Assembly (NCBI GenBank): GCA_017795005.1
Contig: CP051242.1
Span: forward strand, 620,001 to 684,000
Length of the DNA stretch: 64,000 nucleotides
Source: Balneolaceae bacterium
Lineage (GTDB): Bacteria; Bacteroidota; Rhodothermia; Balneolales; Balneolaceae
Direction: 5' to 3'
Position 1 is the stretch's first letter. Each line of letters starts with the position of its first letter. Shown in pieces: positions 26,698 to 36,127 of the stretch. The position numbers and the translations under genes were made by a program. Under the pieces are notes generated by a model. The model was given only the letters and a program-made list of their open reading frames with translations. It was not told the origin of the DNA and did not search any database.

Positions 26698-27822
26698 ATG
26701 GCAAAAACAAAAATTCTAATAGTATTTGGTACCAGACCTGAAGCAATAAAAATGGCTCCAGTTGTGAAAGAATTTCAAAAGTACCCCGACGAATTTGAGA
26801 CTAAGGTTTGTGTAACTGCTCAACATAGGGAGATGCTGGATCAGGTATTGGAATTCTTTGAAATAGAGCCTGGTTTTGATCTGGATTTAATGAAGCCGAA
26901 TCAGAATCTGTATTCGTTAACTTCTTCTCTTATTGAAAATTTCAGTAAGGTAGTTGAGAGCTATAAGCCTGATTATGTATATGTTCATGGTGATACAACA
27001 ACTACATTTGCAACTTCACTTTGTGCATTCTATTCCGGTGCTAAAGTATGTCATGTTGAAGCCGGATTACGAACATGGAATAAAAAGGCTCCTTTTCCGG
27101 AAGAAATAAACCGCCAGTTAACAGGAAGAGTTGCGGATATCCATTTTGCACCCACTCAACAAGCGAAAGAAAATCTTTTAAAAGAAAATATAGATGAGAA
27201 CAGTGTTTTTGTTACAGGTAACACTGTTATAGATGCTCTACATCTTTGTCTTGACAAGCTTGAAAACTATACAACAGATGAATTGGAATCTGTAAAAAAA
27301 CTGGTTTACCCCGATAAGAAATTGATTTTGGTTACAGGGCATAGGCGCGAAAACTTTGGGGAAGGGTTTATTCAGATATGTGAAGCTCTGAAAGAAATTG
27401 CTCAACACGAAAATGTTCAGGTTATTTATCCTGTACATCTTAATCCAAATGTCCAAAAACCGGTCTATGAAATTCTGGGTGGAATTGATAATGTATCTCT
27501 GATTGAACCATTGTCATATGAGGTTTTTGTTTGGTTGATGAATCAAAGTTATCTGATTATTACTGATAGCGGGGGTATTCAGGAAGAAGCACCGAGCCTG
27601 GGAAAACCAGTACTCTTAATGCGGGAGGTTTCAGAAAGGCCTGAGGCAATAGAATCCGGAACAATACTCGTAGGATCAAAAAAGGAAGTAATCTTAAATG
27701 AAACCTTATCACTACTTAAAGATCCGGATAGATATCAAAAACTTTCTTCAATAAAAAACCCCTTTGGTGATGGGAAAGCTGTTACCAGGATTATCGAAAC
27801 TCAGAAAGCTCTGGAAGATTGA
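26698..27822 (+). CDS. wecB: UDP-N-acetylglucosamine 2-epimerase (non-hydrolysing)
   Basis: Converts UDP-GlcNAc to UDP-ManNAc for envelope polysaccharide synthesis. At 374 residues it has family length, with the signature IVFGTRPEAIKMAPVV at the N-terminus, HVEAGLRTWN, VTGHRRENFG and TDSGGIQEEAPSLGKPVL. It precedes pyrR by 71 bp and lies near the polysaccharide gene block at 29.4-40.4 kb, to which it probably supplies ManNAc. No ribosome binding site of strong quality is visible before its ATG. Confidence 0.95.
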   Translation: MAKTKILIVFGTRPEAIKMAPVVKEFQKYPDEFETKVCVTAQHREMLDQVLEFFEIEPGFDLDLMKPNQNLYSLTSSLIENFSKVVESYKPDYVYVHGDTTTTFATSLCAFYSGAKVCHVEAGLRTWNKKAPFPEEINRQLTGRVADIHFAPTQQAKENLLKENIDENSVFVTGNTVIDALHLCLDKLENYTTDELESVKKLVYPDKKLILVTGHRRENFGEGFIQICEALKEIAQHENVQVIYPVHLNPNVQKPVYEILGGIDNVSLIEPLSYEVFVWLMNQSYLIITDSGGIQEEAPSLGKPVLLMREVSERPEAIESGTILVGSKKEVILNETLSLLKDPDRYQKLSSIKNPFGDGKAVTRIIETQKALED

Positions 27823-27893
27823 TAAAGCAGATAACGTTTTTGGTCAAAAGGTTATATATTTACCCGCAGATTTAAAAAAAAGGAATACCTCGC

Positions 27894-28442
27894 TTGAATA
27901 AAGCACAAATCATGAATGAAGAGGATTTAAATCGCACCTACTTGCGATTTGCTCATCAATTCCTTGAATCTTATGATGATCCATCCAGACTGGCTATCAT
28001 TGGAATGCAAACACGAGGCGTTTTTATTGGCAAGCGAATATTGGAATGCATCAAAAGTGAGTTTAACCTTTCAGTTGATTTTGGAATACTTGATGTTACT
28101 TTTTACAGAGATGATTTCCGTTCAAAACTGAAAATGCCAGATGTAAAGGTAACTGAAATTCCTTTTGACTTATATGACAGGGATGTTGTTCTAATAGACG
28201 ATGTATTATATACAGGAAGAACAGTTCGGTCGGCTATGGATGCTCTTATGAGTTATGGAAGACCCAGAAAAATCCAATTTTGTTGTATGGTGGATCGCGG
28301 GCACAGAGAGCTACCAATAGCTCCGGATTTTACCGGGATTTATATTCCCACTCATTCTAAAGAAGAAGTAAGAGTAAAGGTTAAAGAAAATGACGGAGAA
28401 GACGCTGTCTATTTGGTGAATGTGGAGAATGAAGATGAATAA
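27894..28442 (+). CDS. pyrR: PyrR, pyrimidine operon regulator / uracil phosphoribosyltransferase
   Basis: A 182-residue type I phosphoribosyltransferase fold protein. The PRPP loop VVLIDDVLYTGRTVRSAMD is diagnostic for PyrR. It binds UMP and pyr mRNA in Bacillus and has some UPRTase activity. The TTG start at 27894 is preceded by AAGGAA with about nine bases spacing; the alternative ATG at 27912 would remove the conserved first residues. pyrB begins within its last codons (8-bp overlap). I found no PyrR-binding anti-antiterminator with the known consensus in the 71-bp leader, so any regulation may be different. Confidence 0.92.
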   Translation: MNKAQIMNEEDLNRTYLRFAHQFLESYDDPSRLAIIGMQTRGVFIGKRILECIKSEFNLSVDFGILDVTFYRDDFRSKLKMPDVKVTEIPFDLYDRDVVLIDDVLYTGRTVRSAMDALMSYGRPRKIQFCCMVDRGHRELPIAPDFTGIYIPTHSKEEVRVKVKENDGEDAVYLVNVENEDE

Positions 28443-29388
28443 ACTTCCTGAAAACTACACATTCAACCAAAAGCATTTGCTGGGTTTGGCAGATTACTCT
28501 GCTAATGATATTCTTTATGTATTAGAACAAGCTAAATCTTTTAGAGAAATATTAGATCGCCCCGTTCCAAAGGTTCCAACACTTAGAGATAAAACTATTG
28601 TCAATCTCTTTTATGAAAATAGTACCCGTACCCGACTTTCATTTGAACTAGCTCAAAAGCGTATGGGTGCTGACGTTGTTAATTTCTCCGCGAGCACATC
28701 AAGCACTAAAAAAGGTGAATCACTTAAAGACACTATTCAGAATATTAGTTCTATGAAAATTGATATGGTAGTGGTAAGGCATAAAAGTCCTGGTGTACCT
28801 CATTTCCTTACTCAATGTGTAGATGCCGCCATCCTAAATGCAGGAGATGGAGCCCATGAACACCCAACACAGGCATTGCTTGACATGTTTACAATGCAGC
28901 AATTACACCCTGATTTAAAGGGAAAGAAAATTGCTATTATTGGCGATATATCACACAGTAGAGTAGTGAGATCAAATATTATTGGCTTAATTAAGTTGGG
29001 TGCTGAAGTTGTGCTCTGTGGCCCAAAAACACTTATGCCTGTTTTTGTAAAAGACTTGGGAGTTGAGGTTTCATATAACCTGGATGAAACACTTGCCTGG
29101 TGTGATGTAGCGATGGCATTAAGAATACAATTGGAAAGACAGGATGAAGGAACAGAACTATTTCCTTCATTAAGAGAATACCATGAAAAATTTGGAATTA
29201 AACTAGATCATCTGGAAAAATATCCTGACTTTAAAATCATGCATCCGGGGCCAATTAACAGAGGTGTTGAAATGGAAAGTGAAGTAGCTGATAGTGAAAG
29301 GGCAGTGATTCTTGATCAGGTAACTAATGGGGTGGCGGTAAGAATGGCGGTATTATATTTGTTAAGTGGGGGGAATAGAATATCATAA
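28435..29388 (+). CDS. pyrB: Aspartate carbamoyltransferase catalytic subunit
   Basis: Catalyses carbamoyl phosphate plus aspartate to carbamoyl aspartate in pyrimidine synthesis. Motifs are YENSTRTRLSFELA (carbamoyl phosphate), GAHEHPTQALLDMFT and MHPGPINRGVEM. I chose the ATG at 28435 because GGAG sits seven bases upstream; the ATGs at 28420 and 28429 lack spacing. This gives about 317 residues. It overlaps pyrR by 8 bp, as in other bacteria with pyrR-pyrB order. No pyrC or pyrI follows. Confidence 0.95.
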   Translation: MNKLPENYTFNQKHLLGLADYSANDILYVLEQAKSFREILDRPVPKVPTLRDKTIVNLFYENSTRTRLSFELAQKRMGADVVNFSASTSSTKKGESLKDTIQNISSMKIDMVVVRHKSPGVPHFLTQCVDAAILNAGDGAHEHPTQALLDMFTMQQLHPDLKGKKIAIIGDISHSRVVRSNIIGLIKLGAEVVLCGPKTLMPVFVKDLGVEVSYNLDETLAWCDVAMALRIQLERQDEGTELFPSLREYHEKFGIKLDHLEKYPDFKIMHPGPINRGVEMESEVADSERAVILDQVTNGVAVRMAVLYLLSGGNRIS

Positions 29389-29463
29389 ATGGTTTACATT
29401 AAGTATCATTTATAGATTATATTTATTCTTTTTAAATGATTAGAAAAAGGAAATAAACTTAAA

Positions 29464-30540
29464 CTGGAAGTTATTAAAGGTTCAAAAGAAACAAACCCGT
29501 ACCCCTCGCTCACAATTGGGATACCAGTGCTTAATGAACAGGAGCATATCGAAAGAGTTATATCTGGGTTTCTGGAAACTGGTTATCCAAATTTGTCTGA
29601 AATATTAGTTGCGGATGGCGGAAGTAAAGATAAAACAAGAGAAATAGTTCTGAGTCTAAATAAAAAAGACCCAAGAATAAAATTGATCGATAACCCCGAT
29701 AAGTACCAGTCTTTTGGACTCAATAAAATGATTCAACTTGCACAGGGTGAAGTATTCCTGCGAGCTGATGGTCACTGTTTTTATTCTGAGGACTATATTG
29801 AAAAGTGTATAGAGAAATTACTCGAGACGGATGCAAAAAATGTTGGAGGAGCTCAAAGGTATAAGGCAGTAAATTTTGTGCAAGCAGGAACAGCTTTGGC
29901 AGTTAAAAGCTTTTTAGGTAACGGGGGTGCTAAGTATATGAATGAAAGCTATAATGGATATGCCGATACTGTATTTTTGGGATGTTTTTGGACCAATATT
30001 CTTCGTGAAATTGGTGGTTTTAATACAGAAAATATTACTAATCAAGATTCAGAACTTAATCTAAGACTGATCGAGAAATTTGGTGAATGTGTTTATATAA
30101 GTTCTGAAATAAAAAGTTATTATTTCCCAAGAGGATCATTTTATAAACTTTTCAAGCAGTACTTCAGGTATGGAAGGGGGCGTTTTCTAACAAGGATTCT
30201 TCATCCAAACAGTAGTCCTATTCGCGGTGTTACTCCATTTTTGTTTATCCTAATAATAGGACTGTACATTATTGTAGATTTATTAACACCTATAAGTTTA
30301 TTTTCGCTAGAATTAGTTGGGTTTTTAATCGCAATAACTATTGTAGAGTCTTCAAGACTTAGTTTCATAAAAAGAATAATATTTTCTAAAGAGATTTGGG
30401 AGGGGGAAGGAAAAACCCCAGGCATTATTTCTAATATTTTTGGCACGTTTATTAGCTTATTAATAATGCAAGTAGCACATTTTAGTGGGTTTTTATATCA
30501 ATTAGGGAGATCTATTCTAAAGAGGTCAAAAAAGTGGTAA
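29464..30540 (+). CDS. Family 2 glycosyltransferase with C-terminal membrane helices
   Basis: A GT-A fold transferase: the first strand TIGIPVLNEQEHIERVI, then LVADGGSKDKT and the metal-binding region LRADGHCFY. Acceptor-side ENITNQDSELNLRL and two or three C-terminal hydrophobic helices (about 235-300) follow, the layout of membrane-associated enzymes that extend lipid-linked glycans. The first ordinary start codon (GTG at 29527) lies inside the first strand and would delete SLTIGIP. The frame is open upstream to 29440, and the CTG at 29464 is the only plausible start seen. This start is therefore uncertain. It converges with the HTTM-like gene. Confidence 0.82.
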   Translation: MEVIKGSKETNPYPSLTIGIPVLNEQEHIERVISGFLETGYPNLSEILVADGGSKDKTREIVLSLNKKDPRIKLIDNPDKYQSFGLNKMIQLAQGEVFLRADGHCFYSEDYIEKCIEKLLETDAKNVGGAQRYKAVNFVQAGTALAVKSFLGNGGAKYMNESYNGYADTVFLGCFWTNILREIGGFNTENITNQDSELNLRLIEKFGECVYISSEIKSYYFPRGSFYKLFKQYFRYGRGRFLTRILHPNSSPIRGVTPFLFILIIGLYIIVDLLTPISLFSLELVGFLIAITIVESSRLSFIKRIIFSKEIWEGEGKTPGIISNIFGTFISLLIMQVAHFSGFLYQLGRSILKRSKKW

Positions 30541-30596
30541 GAAAATTTTAAGAATGGGTTATAAAATAATCTTAATCACATAAGTTTTTATAAGAC

Positions 30597-32240
30597 TTAA
30601 TGCACTTCAGTTTCAAAAATAGCTCGACTTATATTTTGAACTTTTACTTCTGAATCTGGATTAGTATTTAATCGAATTTCATAGATAGTAACTTTATGAA
30701 TACTTTCCTGAAAATTAGAAGAGTTCAAAAAAATCGAAATTAGTTTGTTAATGTTTTCTTCATTAGGAGGATTAGATTTCAAAATATTTTCAATGAAACT
30801 TCTTAATCGAGTAGAATTTTCAAATTTATCACTAAAATTATTGCTTAATAAAGGTATTTCTTCAATTAATATTTCCTCATCATTATTTTCAGCCCTGATA
30901 AGAATGCTTGGAATAGTGCTTGTCTCTATTGAAGCGAAAGTGGGGTAGACGGCAAACGGCCAACTATTAATTAATAAAGACCCCGCTAATAAATTCCCTG
31001 TGATTAATAGAATACCTATCAACTTACTTTTAGAATAAGCTTGTATTGATAGAGATTCATTATTAGACAATCTTACATTAGTGTATTTAGAAATAAAAGA
31101 GAACACCCGATTCCAATCAATAAAAACTGTATACAATATAACCAGACTGAAAAAATTGATTTTCATGAAATAAAAAACAGATAGATGAAACATTAATGCA
31201 GAGAGCGCAAAAATATATCTGGTTTTTTTAAAGAACAGTGCAAAAATAAATCCCAGTTCAATTATAAGTGTAGCGAAGGCGGCAGATTGGTATAAGAAAG
31301 GGTAGCGGTCAATTCTAAAGGATGGTAACCAGCCGTTATAGTCTATCCATTTTGAGTGCATTTTAAGGGCGAGGTTTTCACTAAAAGCCCACTCTAAGCC
31401 TGAAAAAATATATTTCCAAAATCCTGGGAAAAAATAGACCAAGCCAATAAGTATCATAACTACTCTTATTGGTAATCCATATTCTATTGTTTTTTGCAGG
31501 TTCACTTGAGACTGATTTTTCCTCCATGAATCGATAGATAAACAATTGCCAGCAGGAGAAACACTTAATAATAGAAGTAAATGCCAAAGAATATGATAAT
31601 GGTCTATTTTTCCAAAAAATTGAGGTATACCCATAACAAAAAAACCCGTTATTGTAGCTCCCCAAAGCATAAACTTTGAAAAAAAACCTAATAATGCCCC
31701 AATACAAAAAAAAGTGAATAAAAAGCCAAGAACATAAGCTAAGTCTGGTTGGATTAAAAAATCTATAATTTCATTGCTCCATCCAAAAGGAGGTACAGTA
31801 GCTGTTTCAGTAAGCTTCACTAAAGTATTTACTGATAAGGGAAAATTTGATACTAAAATAAAGCTCAATACAATAATTCGTAATATTGCGAGCTTAAGTC
31901 CAGATTCTTTTGCTAAGAAAAAATGTTTAAAAATTTTAGAATTATTTCTAAACAATATATAAGTAGAAATAAGTATATATATAGAGAGAAAAATTATTCG
32001 GTTAATATATTTTGGTAATTCTGTTATATAAAATTCCAGATTTCTCGTGGATGGGCTTTTAAGTCTATGATGACTGATTAGATCATTTAAATAATCAAAA
32101 GATTGACCATGAAATGCATTTTCAAGGATTGGATAGAATAAATAAATTTCGGTCAGTTTTAATAAAAAAATAAAAAAGCACGCTATTATTAATAGTAAAA
32201 AAAACGGCTTTGATTTTATTAGATTAAAGCCTTTGCTCAT
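30597..32240 (-). CDS. Polytopic membrane protein, HTTM/DoxX-like
   Basis: A 547-residue protein with about ten hydrophobic helices in residues 1-420 and a hydrophilic C-terminal domain (about 430-547). The segment around KIDHYHILWHLLLLLSVSPAGNCLSID, followed by a Trp-rich loop, resembles the HTTM (vitamin-K-carboxylase-like transmembrane) family; this assignment is tentative. Catalytic residues of true carboxylases are not evident to me. Its start overlaps the GT4 gene by 4 bp, and it is the last gene of the polysaccharide operon. It could modify or transport the glycan, or be an accessory passenger. Confidence 0.6.
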   Translation of the reverse strand: MSKGFNLIKSKPFFLLLIIACFFIFLLKLTEIYLFYPILENAFHGQSFDYLNDLISHHRLKSPSTRNLEFYITELPKYINRIIFLSIYILISTYILFRNNSKIFKHFFLAKESGLKLAILRIIVLSFILVSNFPLSVNTLVKLTETATVPPFGWSNEIIDFLIQPDLAYVLGFLFTFFCIGALLGFFSKFMLWGATITGFFVMGIPQFFGKIDHYHILWHLLLLLSVSPAGNCLSIDSWRKNQSQVNLQKTIEYGLPIRVVMILIGLVYFFPGFWKYIFSGLEWAFSENLALKMHSKWIDYNGWLPSFRIDRYPFLYQSAAFATLIIELGFIFALFFKKTRYIFALSALMFHLSVFYFMKINFFSLVILYTVFIDWNRVFSFISKYTNVRLSNNESLSIQAYSKSKLIGILLITGNLLAGSLLINSWPFAVYPTFASIETSTIPSILIRAENNDEEILIEEIPLLSNNFSDKFENSTRLRSFIENILKSNPPNEENINKLISIFLNSSNFQESIHKVTIYEIRLNTNPDSEVKVQNISRAIFETEVH

Positions 32241-33433
32241 TGGCTTTGAATTAATTGTTTTATAAATATTTCAAAAGATTTTATCTGCTTTTCCCAAGAA
32301 TATTGGTTTGCAATAAGTTCAGTTGAATTTTCACTCAATTTTTTTCTTCGTTCTTTATTATTAAGCAGCATGCTTATTTTAGACAAAAACTCATTAGGTG
32401 TATCTGCAAGTTCAAAGTGGATACCATTTTCTACATTTATTCCATCAACACCAAAAGAAGTGGATACTATTGGGTTTCCAAAAGATAAACCTTCTATTAC
32501 TTTTAGCTTAACACCTGAACCACTAATAAGAGGAACTATTTGTATTGCATGTTTCTTGTTTAATTCAGAAATATTTTCAACAAAACCAAGATAGGATATA
32601 TCAGCTGGAAGTTCATTTTTTAAATATTCAGGTAAATCATTACCTGCAAGAGTAAGTTTAACCTCTGGATGTTGTTTTTTTAATGCTTTCCAAATATTCT
32701 TTAAAAACCAATTTAAGCCATCAATATTAGGAGTCCATTTCCAATTCGAGAAAGCAATTAAGTTACAGTTGCCCCTTTTTTCAAAATCAATTGGATAGTC
32801 AGCTTCGGCACCAGGAGGGTTTATTAAAAAAGGAGTACTAAAAGCAACTAGCTTAGTTAATTTATTTGCATCTTTTTCAGAGATAAAAGTTAAGGCATCG
32901 ACCTTAGTTAACATATCAAGTTCAAACTTTCTCATCAGCCTTGATTGATCATTAAGGAAAAGTTTTTTTAAAATATTCGACTCATTTTTTGCATTTAGTT
33001 TTAACAACTCAAATTCAACATTTACGTGCCTAAGCAATACGGGAGTATTTGGAAATTTTTCTTTGACTAATCTTAAAAAGTTTAACGTATGTAAGCCCTC
33101 AAAAATAATTAGGTCAAATTCCGAATTGATAGTGGCGAGAATACCCTTCATGATTTTCGGCTTCATTCTATGTTGTATAGAAATCGGCTTTCTTGTAATA
33201 GTGGCTTTAATAACAGAGAAAAAAGAGTAGGACTTAAAATCTCCTTTTTCGTGATATATTTTACAGTACTTTTTTATGGCTTCCGGATCCTGACTATGAA
33301 GTTCTGAATAAAAAGAAGCTAAATGAACATCATGACCCAGTTTTGATAAATACTTAGTTGTATTAAATACATAAACAGAACCACCATCTTCAACAGGGTA
33401 GGGTATGCGTGCACAAATTTGAAGAATTCGCAT
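32237..33433 (-). CDS. GT4-family glycosyltransferase
   Basis: A 398-residue GT-B enzyme. The N-terminal domain opens with ILQICARIPYPVEDGGSVY, and the donor-binding C-terminal domain shows FSNWKWTPNIDGLNWFL, PLISGSGVKLKVIEGLSFGNPIVST and a conserved acidic residue. The family includes mannosyl-, glucosyl- and other sugar transferases of surface polysaccharides. It overlaps the downstream membrane protein gene by 4 bp. The upstream GT4 gene ends 65 bp away. Sugar specificity is unknown. Confidence 0.88.
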   Translation of the reverse strand: MRILQICARIPYPVEDGGSVYVFNTTKYLSKLGHDVHLASFYSELHSQDPEAIKKYCKIYHEKGDFKSYSFFSVIKATITRKPISIQHRMKPKIMKGILATINSEFDLIIFEGLHTLNFLRLVKEKFPNTPVLLRHVNVEFELLKLNAKNESNILKKLFLNDQSRLMRKFELDMLTKVDALTFISEKDANKLTKLVAFSTPFLINPPGAEADYPIDFEKRGNCNLIAFSNWKWTPNIDGLNWFLKNIWKALKKQHPEVKLTLAGNDLPEYLKNELPADISYLGFVENISELNKKHAIQIVPLISGSGVKLKVIEGLSFGNPIVSTSFGVDGINVENGIHFELADTPNEFLSKISMLLNNKERRKKLSENSTELIANQYSWEKQIKSFEIFIKQLIQSQ

Positions 33434-33498
33434 AGAATGAATTTTCTGTTTTTATAATCGAATGCTAAAAAGAGCTAAGGAATTTCTTTTAAGTAAAG

Positions 33499-34662
33499 TT
33501 AGCCTATTGCATCAATTTTTTCTTTATAAGATTGTATTAATTCAGAAATTTTAAATTCGAAATTACTTTTTGTAAACGAATTAGAATGTTCAGATAGAAT
33601 AGTTTTAAGCTCTTTTTTTAATGATGGGTTAGATTCAACAATTAAGATTTTATCACTTAGCTCATCAAAATTTTGGAATTGTAATTGAGCTAAGGGTACA
33701 ATTTCCAAGCTTCCACCACTTCCATGAACAAAAGGAATGCACCCATATTTAATTGCCTCAAGAACAGCGATGCCGAAATGTTCAAATTGTTTAGGATTTA
33801 TATAATATTCACTCTTTTTATACAGGTTAATGATTTTATTCCTGGTACAATTCGGGTATAACTTGATATCATATTTTCTACTTGAAGTCTCATTCTTAAT
33901 TTCATTGAAATAATTTTCATCTTCTATTTGTCCGGCAATAGCGAATTTAAAACCTGGTTCGTTCGCATGTATTTGATCAAAAGTTCTAAGTAAAGCGTGT
34001 ACATTCTTTTTTCGAGAAAAGCGGCTGATATTTAATATTTGCTTTCCCTTATTACCGGGAAAAGAATCTTTACTTGGCTCATCAATTATTGAAGGATAAA
34101 TTACTTTGCTTGAAGTTTGGTATATCTCTTTACATATGTTATTAATAAAGATTGAATTTGTAGCAGTTAGGTTCTTGGAAATATTCTCTAATCTACGGTT
34201 AGCAATCAGATCATTAGTTTTTCGGTATAAATAAGAGACATAGTTGAAAGGGAATTTTTTCTGGGTAGCAAGGTGATTTCTAATAAGTATTTTATCAGAA
34301 GCTAGCATTGGATGATGAATATACTGTAAAGCTGGTTTCCCAAAATCTAATTCATTATATGTACTTATCATGTATGGAAAGTAAGGCGCAAGCTTTTTTG
34401 CACGTTTATGAAGTATTGCAATTCTTGTATGGAAAAAATTCTTATTTAAAATAGCTGGTATCTTCTCGGTTTTAATTGAAATCCGATCCGGGTTTATTAT
34501 AATACCTGTTTGATATTTAATACTTTCCACATCAAACTTTGTATAACATAAAATTGTGATTTCTGCATCAAATTCTCTTATGAGAATTTCAATCATTTTT
34601 AGAGCTACTTTTTCTGCTCCACCTATTTTAGAGAATTGAGGATGTACTAAAAGAATATTCAT
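33499..34662 (-). CDS. GT4-family glycosyltransferase (second)
   Basis: A 387-residue GT-B transferase with the N-terminal LLVHPQFSKIGGAEKVALKM and the C-terminal NISRFSRKKNVHALL and FGIAVLEAIKYGCIPFVHGSGG segments, where the EX7E-type motif lies. There are no membrane helices, so it should be peripheral at the inner membrane. It starts 4 bp after the flippase gene stop, in the same operon as export and polymerisation genes. Specificity is unknown. It is clearly different in sequence from the neighbouring GT4 enzyme. Confidence 0.87.
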   Translation of the reverse strand: MNILLVHPQFSKIGGAEKVALKMIEILIREFDAEITILCYTKFDVESIKYQTGIIINPDRISIKTEKIPAILNKNFFHTRIAILHKRAKKLAPYFPYMISTYNELDFGKPALQYIHHPMLASDKILIRNHLATQKKFPFNYVSYLYRKTNDLIANRRLENISKNLTATNSIFINNICKEIYQTSSKVIYPSIIDEPSKDSFPGNKGKQILNISRFSRKKNVHALLRTFDQIHANEPGFKFAIAGQIEDENYFNEIKNETSSRKYDIKLYPNCTRNKIINLYKKSEYYINPKQFEHFGIAVLEAIKYGCIPFVHGSGGSLEIVPLAQLQFQNFDELSDKILIVESNPSLKKELKTILSEHSNSFTKSNFEFKISELIQSYKEKIDAIG

Positions 34663-34666
34663 ATAA

Positions 34667-36073
34667 CTATTTAGAACCTCTCAATTTTGGTATTAAGCGA
34701 AATAGCTTATAAAAGTCTTTTTTCGAAAGAAAACCTGTTAACAAATAAGTTATTAGTAAAACGAGTAGAGATACTGATACATTGGTAAAAAAATTACCAG
34801 TTTTAATAAAGTCTAAGAAAGTATAAATAATACTGCTTGATATAACTAAAGCGAGTAGAAACCTTGACAATAGAGTAATTATTTGTTTCAAATCAATTAG
34901 TTTTCTGGAAACAAAAATTAAAATTGAAGCCATTAAGAATTCAGTTATAAGTGTAGCAATTGCAGCTCCTTCTGATTCAAAATTTTTAATTCCTATAGAA
35001 AAAAGGAAAATACCTATTAATACTTCAATCGAAATTATTTTGTTTGCTAGTTTTTGTTTGTCTGAAGCAGATACTAAAGAGCCAAAAACTACAGTAAGAG
35101 ACATTGTAATTGTACTGAAAATTATCAGCCCAATTGTATCGCTTGCACCAAGGAATTCACTGCCATAGAGTAATAACGTGAGCTCTTCTCTAAAAAAGAA
35201 AAAGGGAATCACAATAAAGGAGGCAATTACAAGAATTAATCTGGTAGTATTAGAAATTAATTTCGAAAGGATAGCTTTTCTTTTATTAATGCGAACAAAT
35301 ATTGGATATAAAGGAGTGATGAAAATTAATGGAATAAGTAAATAAGATTCCAGTAGACGGTATCCTGAATTATAGAATCCAACTTGAATATTACTATCGG
35401 TCAGATACTCAATTAATAAGCTGGGTAGTTTACTACGTACGATCAATAATATATTCATAACAGCAAAAACAGAACCGGGCTTAAGAACATAGTTCTTTAT
35501 TTTGCCGAAGTCGAAAGAAGGGAAAGGGTCATTTACTTGCCTTTTGAACAAGTAGAATGTGAAGCTCATACTAAGCAGGAAAGCAAGCGAGTAGGCACTT
35601 ACGAAGAGAATTAAACTTGGCGACACTAATAAAACCCCGCCACAAAGCATTATTACTAATAGCCGATCAAAAATTATTGAGATCCCTTCATATTTCATCA
35701 CTTCAAACCCTCTGAATACCGCCCGGAAAAAAATAGTTAGCGAATTTGAGAATCCGTATATAAGTAATGTATAAACAATAATCTGATATTCTAATAATGA
35801 AGTAAGGCTATAAAATGATACTAATACTAACAGTACCAGAAGAAACGACATTAATCTAAGCCCAAAAGCATACTTTATATAATCTTTTCTTCCACCGGTT
35901 TTTGAAGAGATTACCTTTGTTGATAGAATTGCAATTCCAAATTCAAAAATGGCCAGAAGTATTCCAATTAATGAAATTGAATACATGAAGATTCCAAAAT
36001 TTTCTGGGCCTAAAATGCGGGTAGAAAATATTAAGAATAAAAACCAAGCTGGTTTAACTACTATATTAGCCAA
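34667..36073 (-). CDS. Polysaccharide flippase (Wzx/MATE-like lipopolysaccharide exporter)
   Basis: At least 468 residues with about 12 hydrophobic helices and the family-typical RILGPENFGIF after the first helix. It should translocate undecaprenyl-linked repeat units across the inner membrane. The annotated TTG (36073) is inside the first helix. In-frame codons upstream encode ITSKIEINTSWLFLANIVV, which looks like the genuine N-terminus, but no ATG, GTG or TTG exists before the in-frame TAA at 36122-36124. An ATT at 36121 is the only near-cognate start. The true start is unsolved. The polymerase gene lies upstream, the GT4 genes downstream. Confidence 0.85.
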   Translation of the reverse strand: MANIVVKPAWFLFLIFSTRILGPENFGIFMYSISLIGILLAIFEFGIAILSTKVISSKTGGRKDYIKYAFGLRLMSFLLVLLVLVSFYSLTSLLEYQIIVYTLLIYGFSNSLTIFFRAVFRGFEVMKYEGISIIFDRLLVIMLCGGVLLVSPSLILFVSAYSLAFLLSMSFTFYLFKRQVNDPFPSFDFGKIKNYVLKPGSVFAVMNILLIVRSKLPSLLIEYLTDSNIQVGFYNSGYRLLESYLLIPLIFITPLYPIFVRINKRKAILSKLISNTTRLILVIASFIVIPFFFFREELTLLLYGSEFLGASDTIGLIIFSTITMSLTVVFGSLVSASDKQKLANKIISIEVLIGIFLFSIGIKNFESEGAAIATLITEFLMASILIFVSRKLIDLKQIITLLSRFLLALVISSSIIYTFLDFIKTGNFFTNVSVSLLVLLITYLLTGFLSKKDFYKLFRLIPKLRGSK

Positions 36074-36127
36074 GAAGAGCCAGGAAGTATTAATTTCTAT
36101 TTTACTCGTAATATCAAAAATTTAAGG

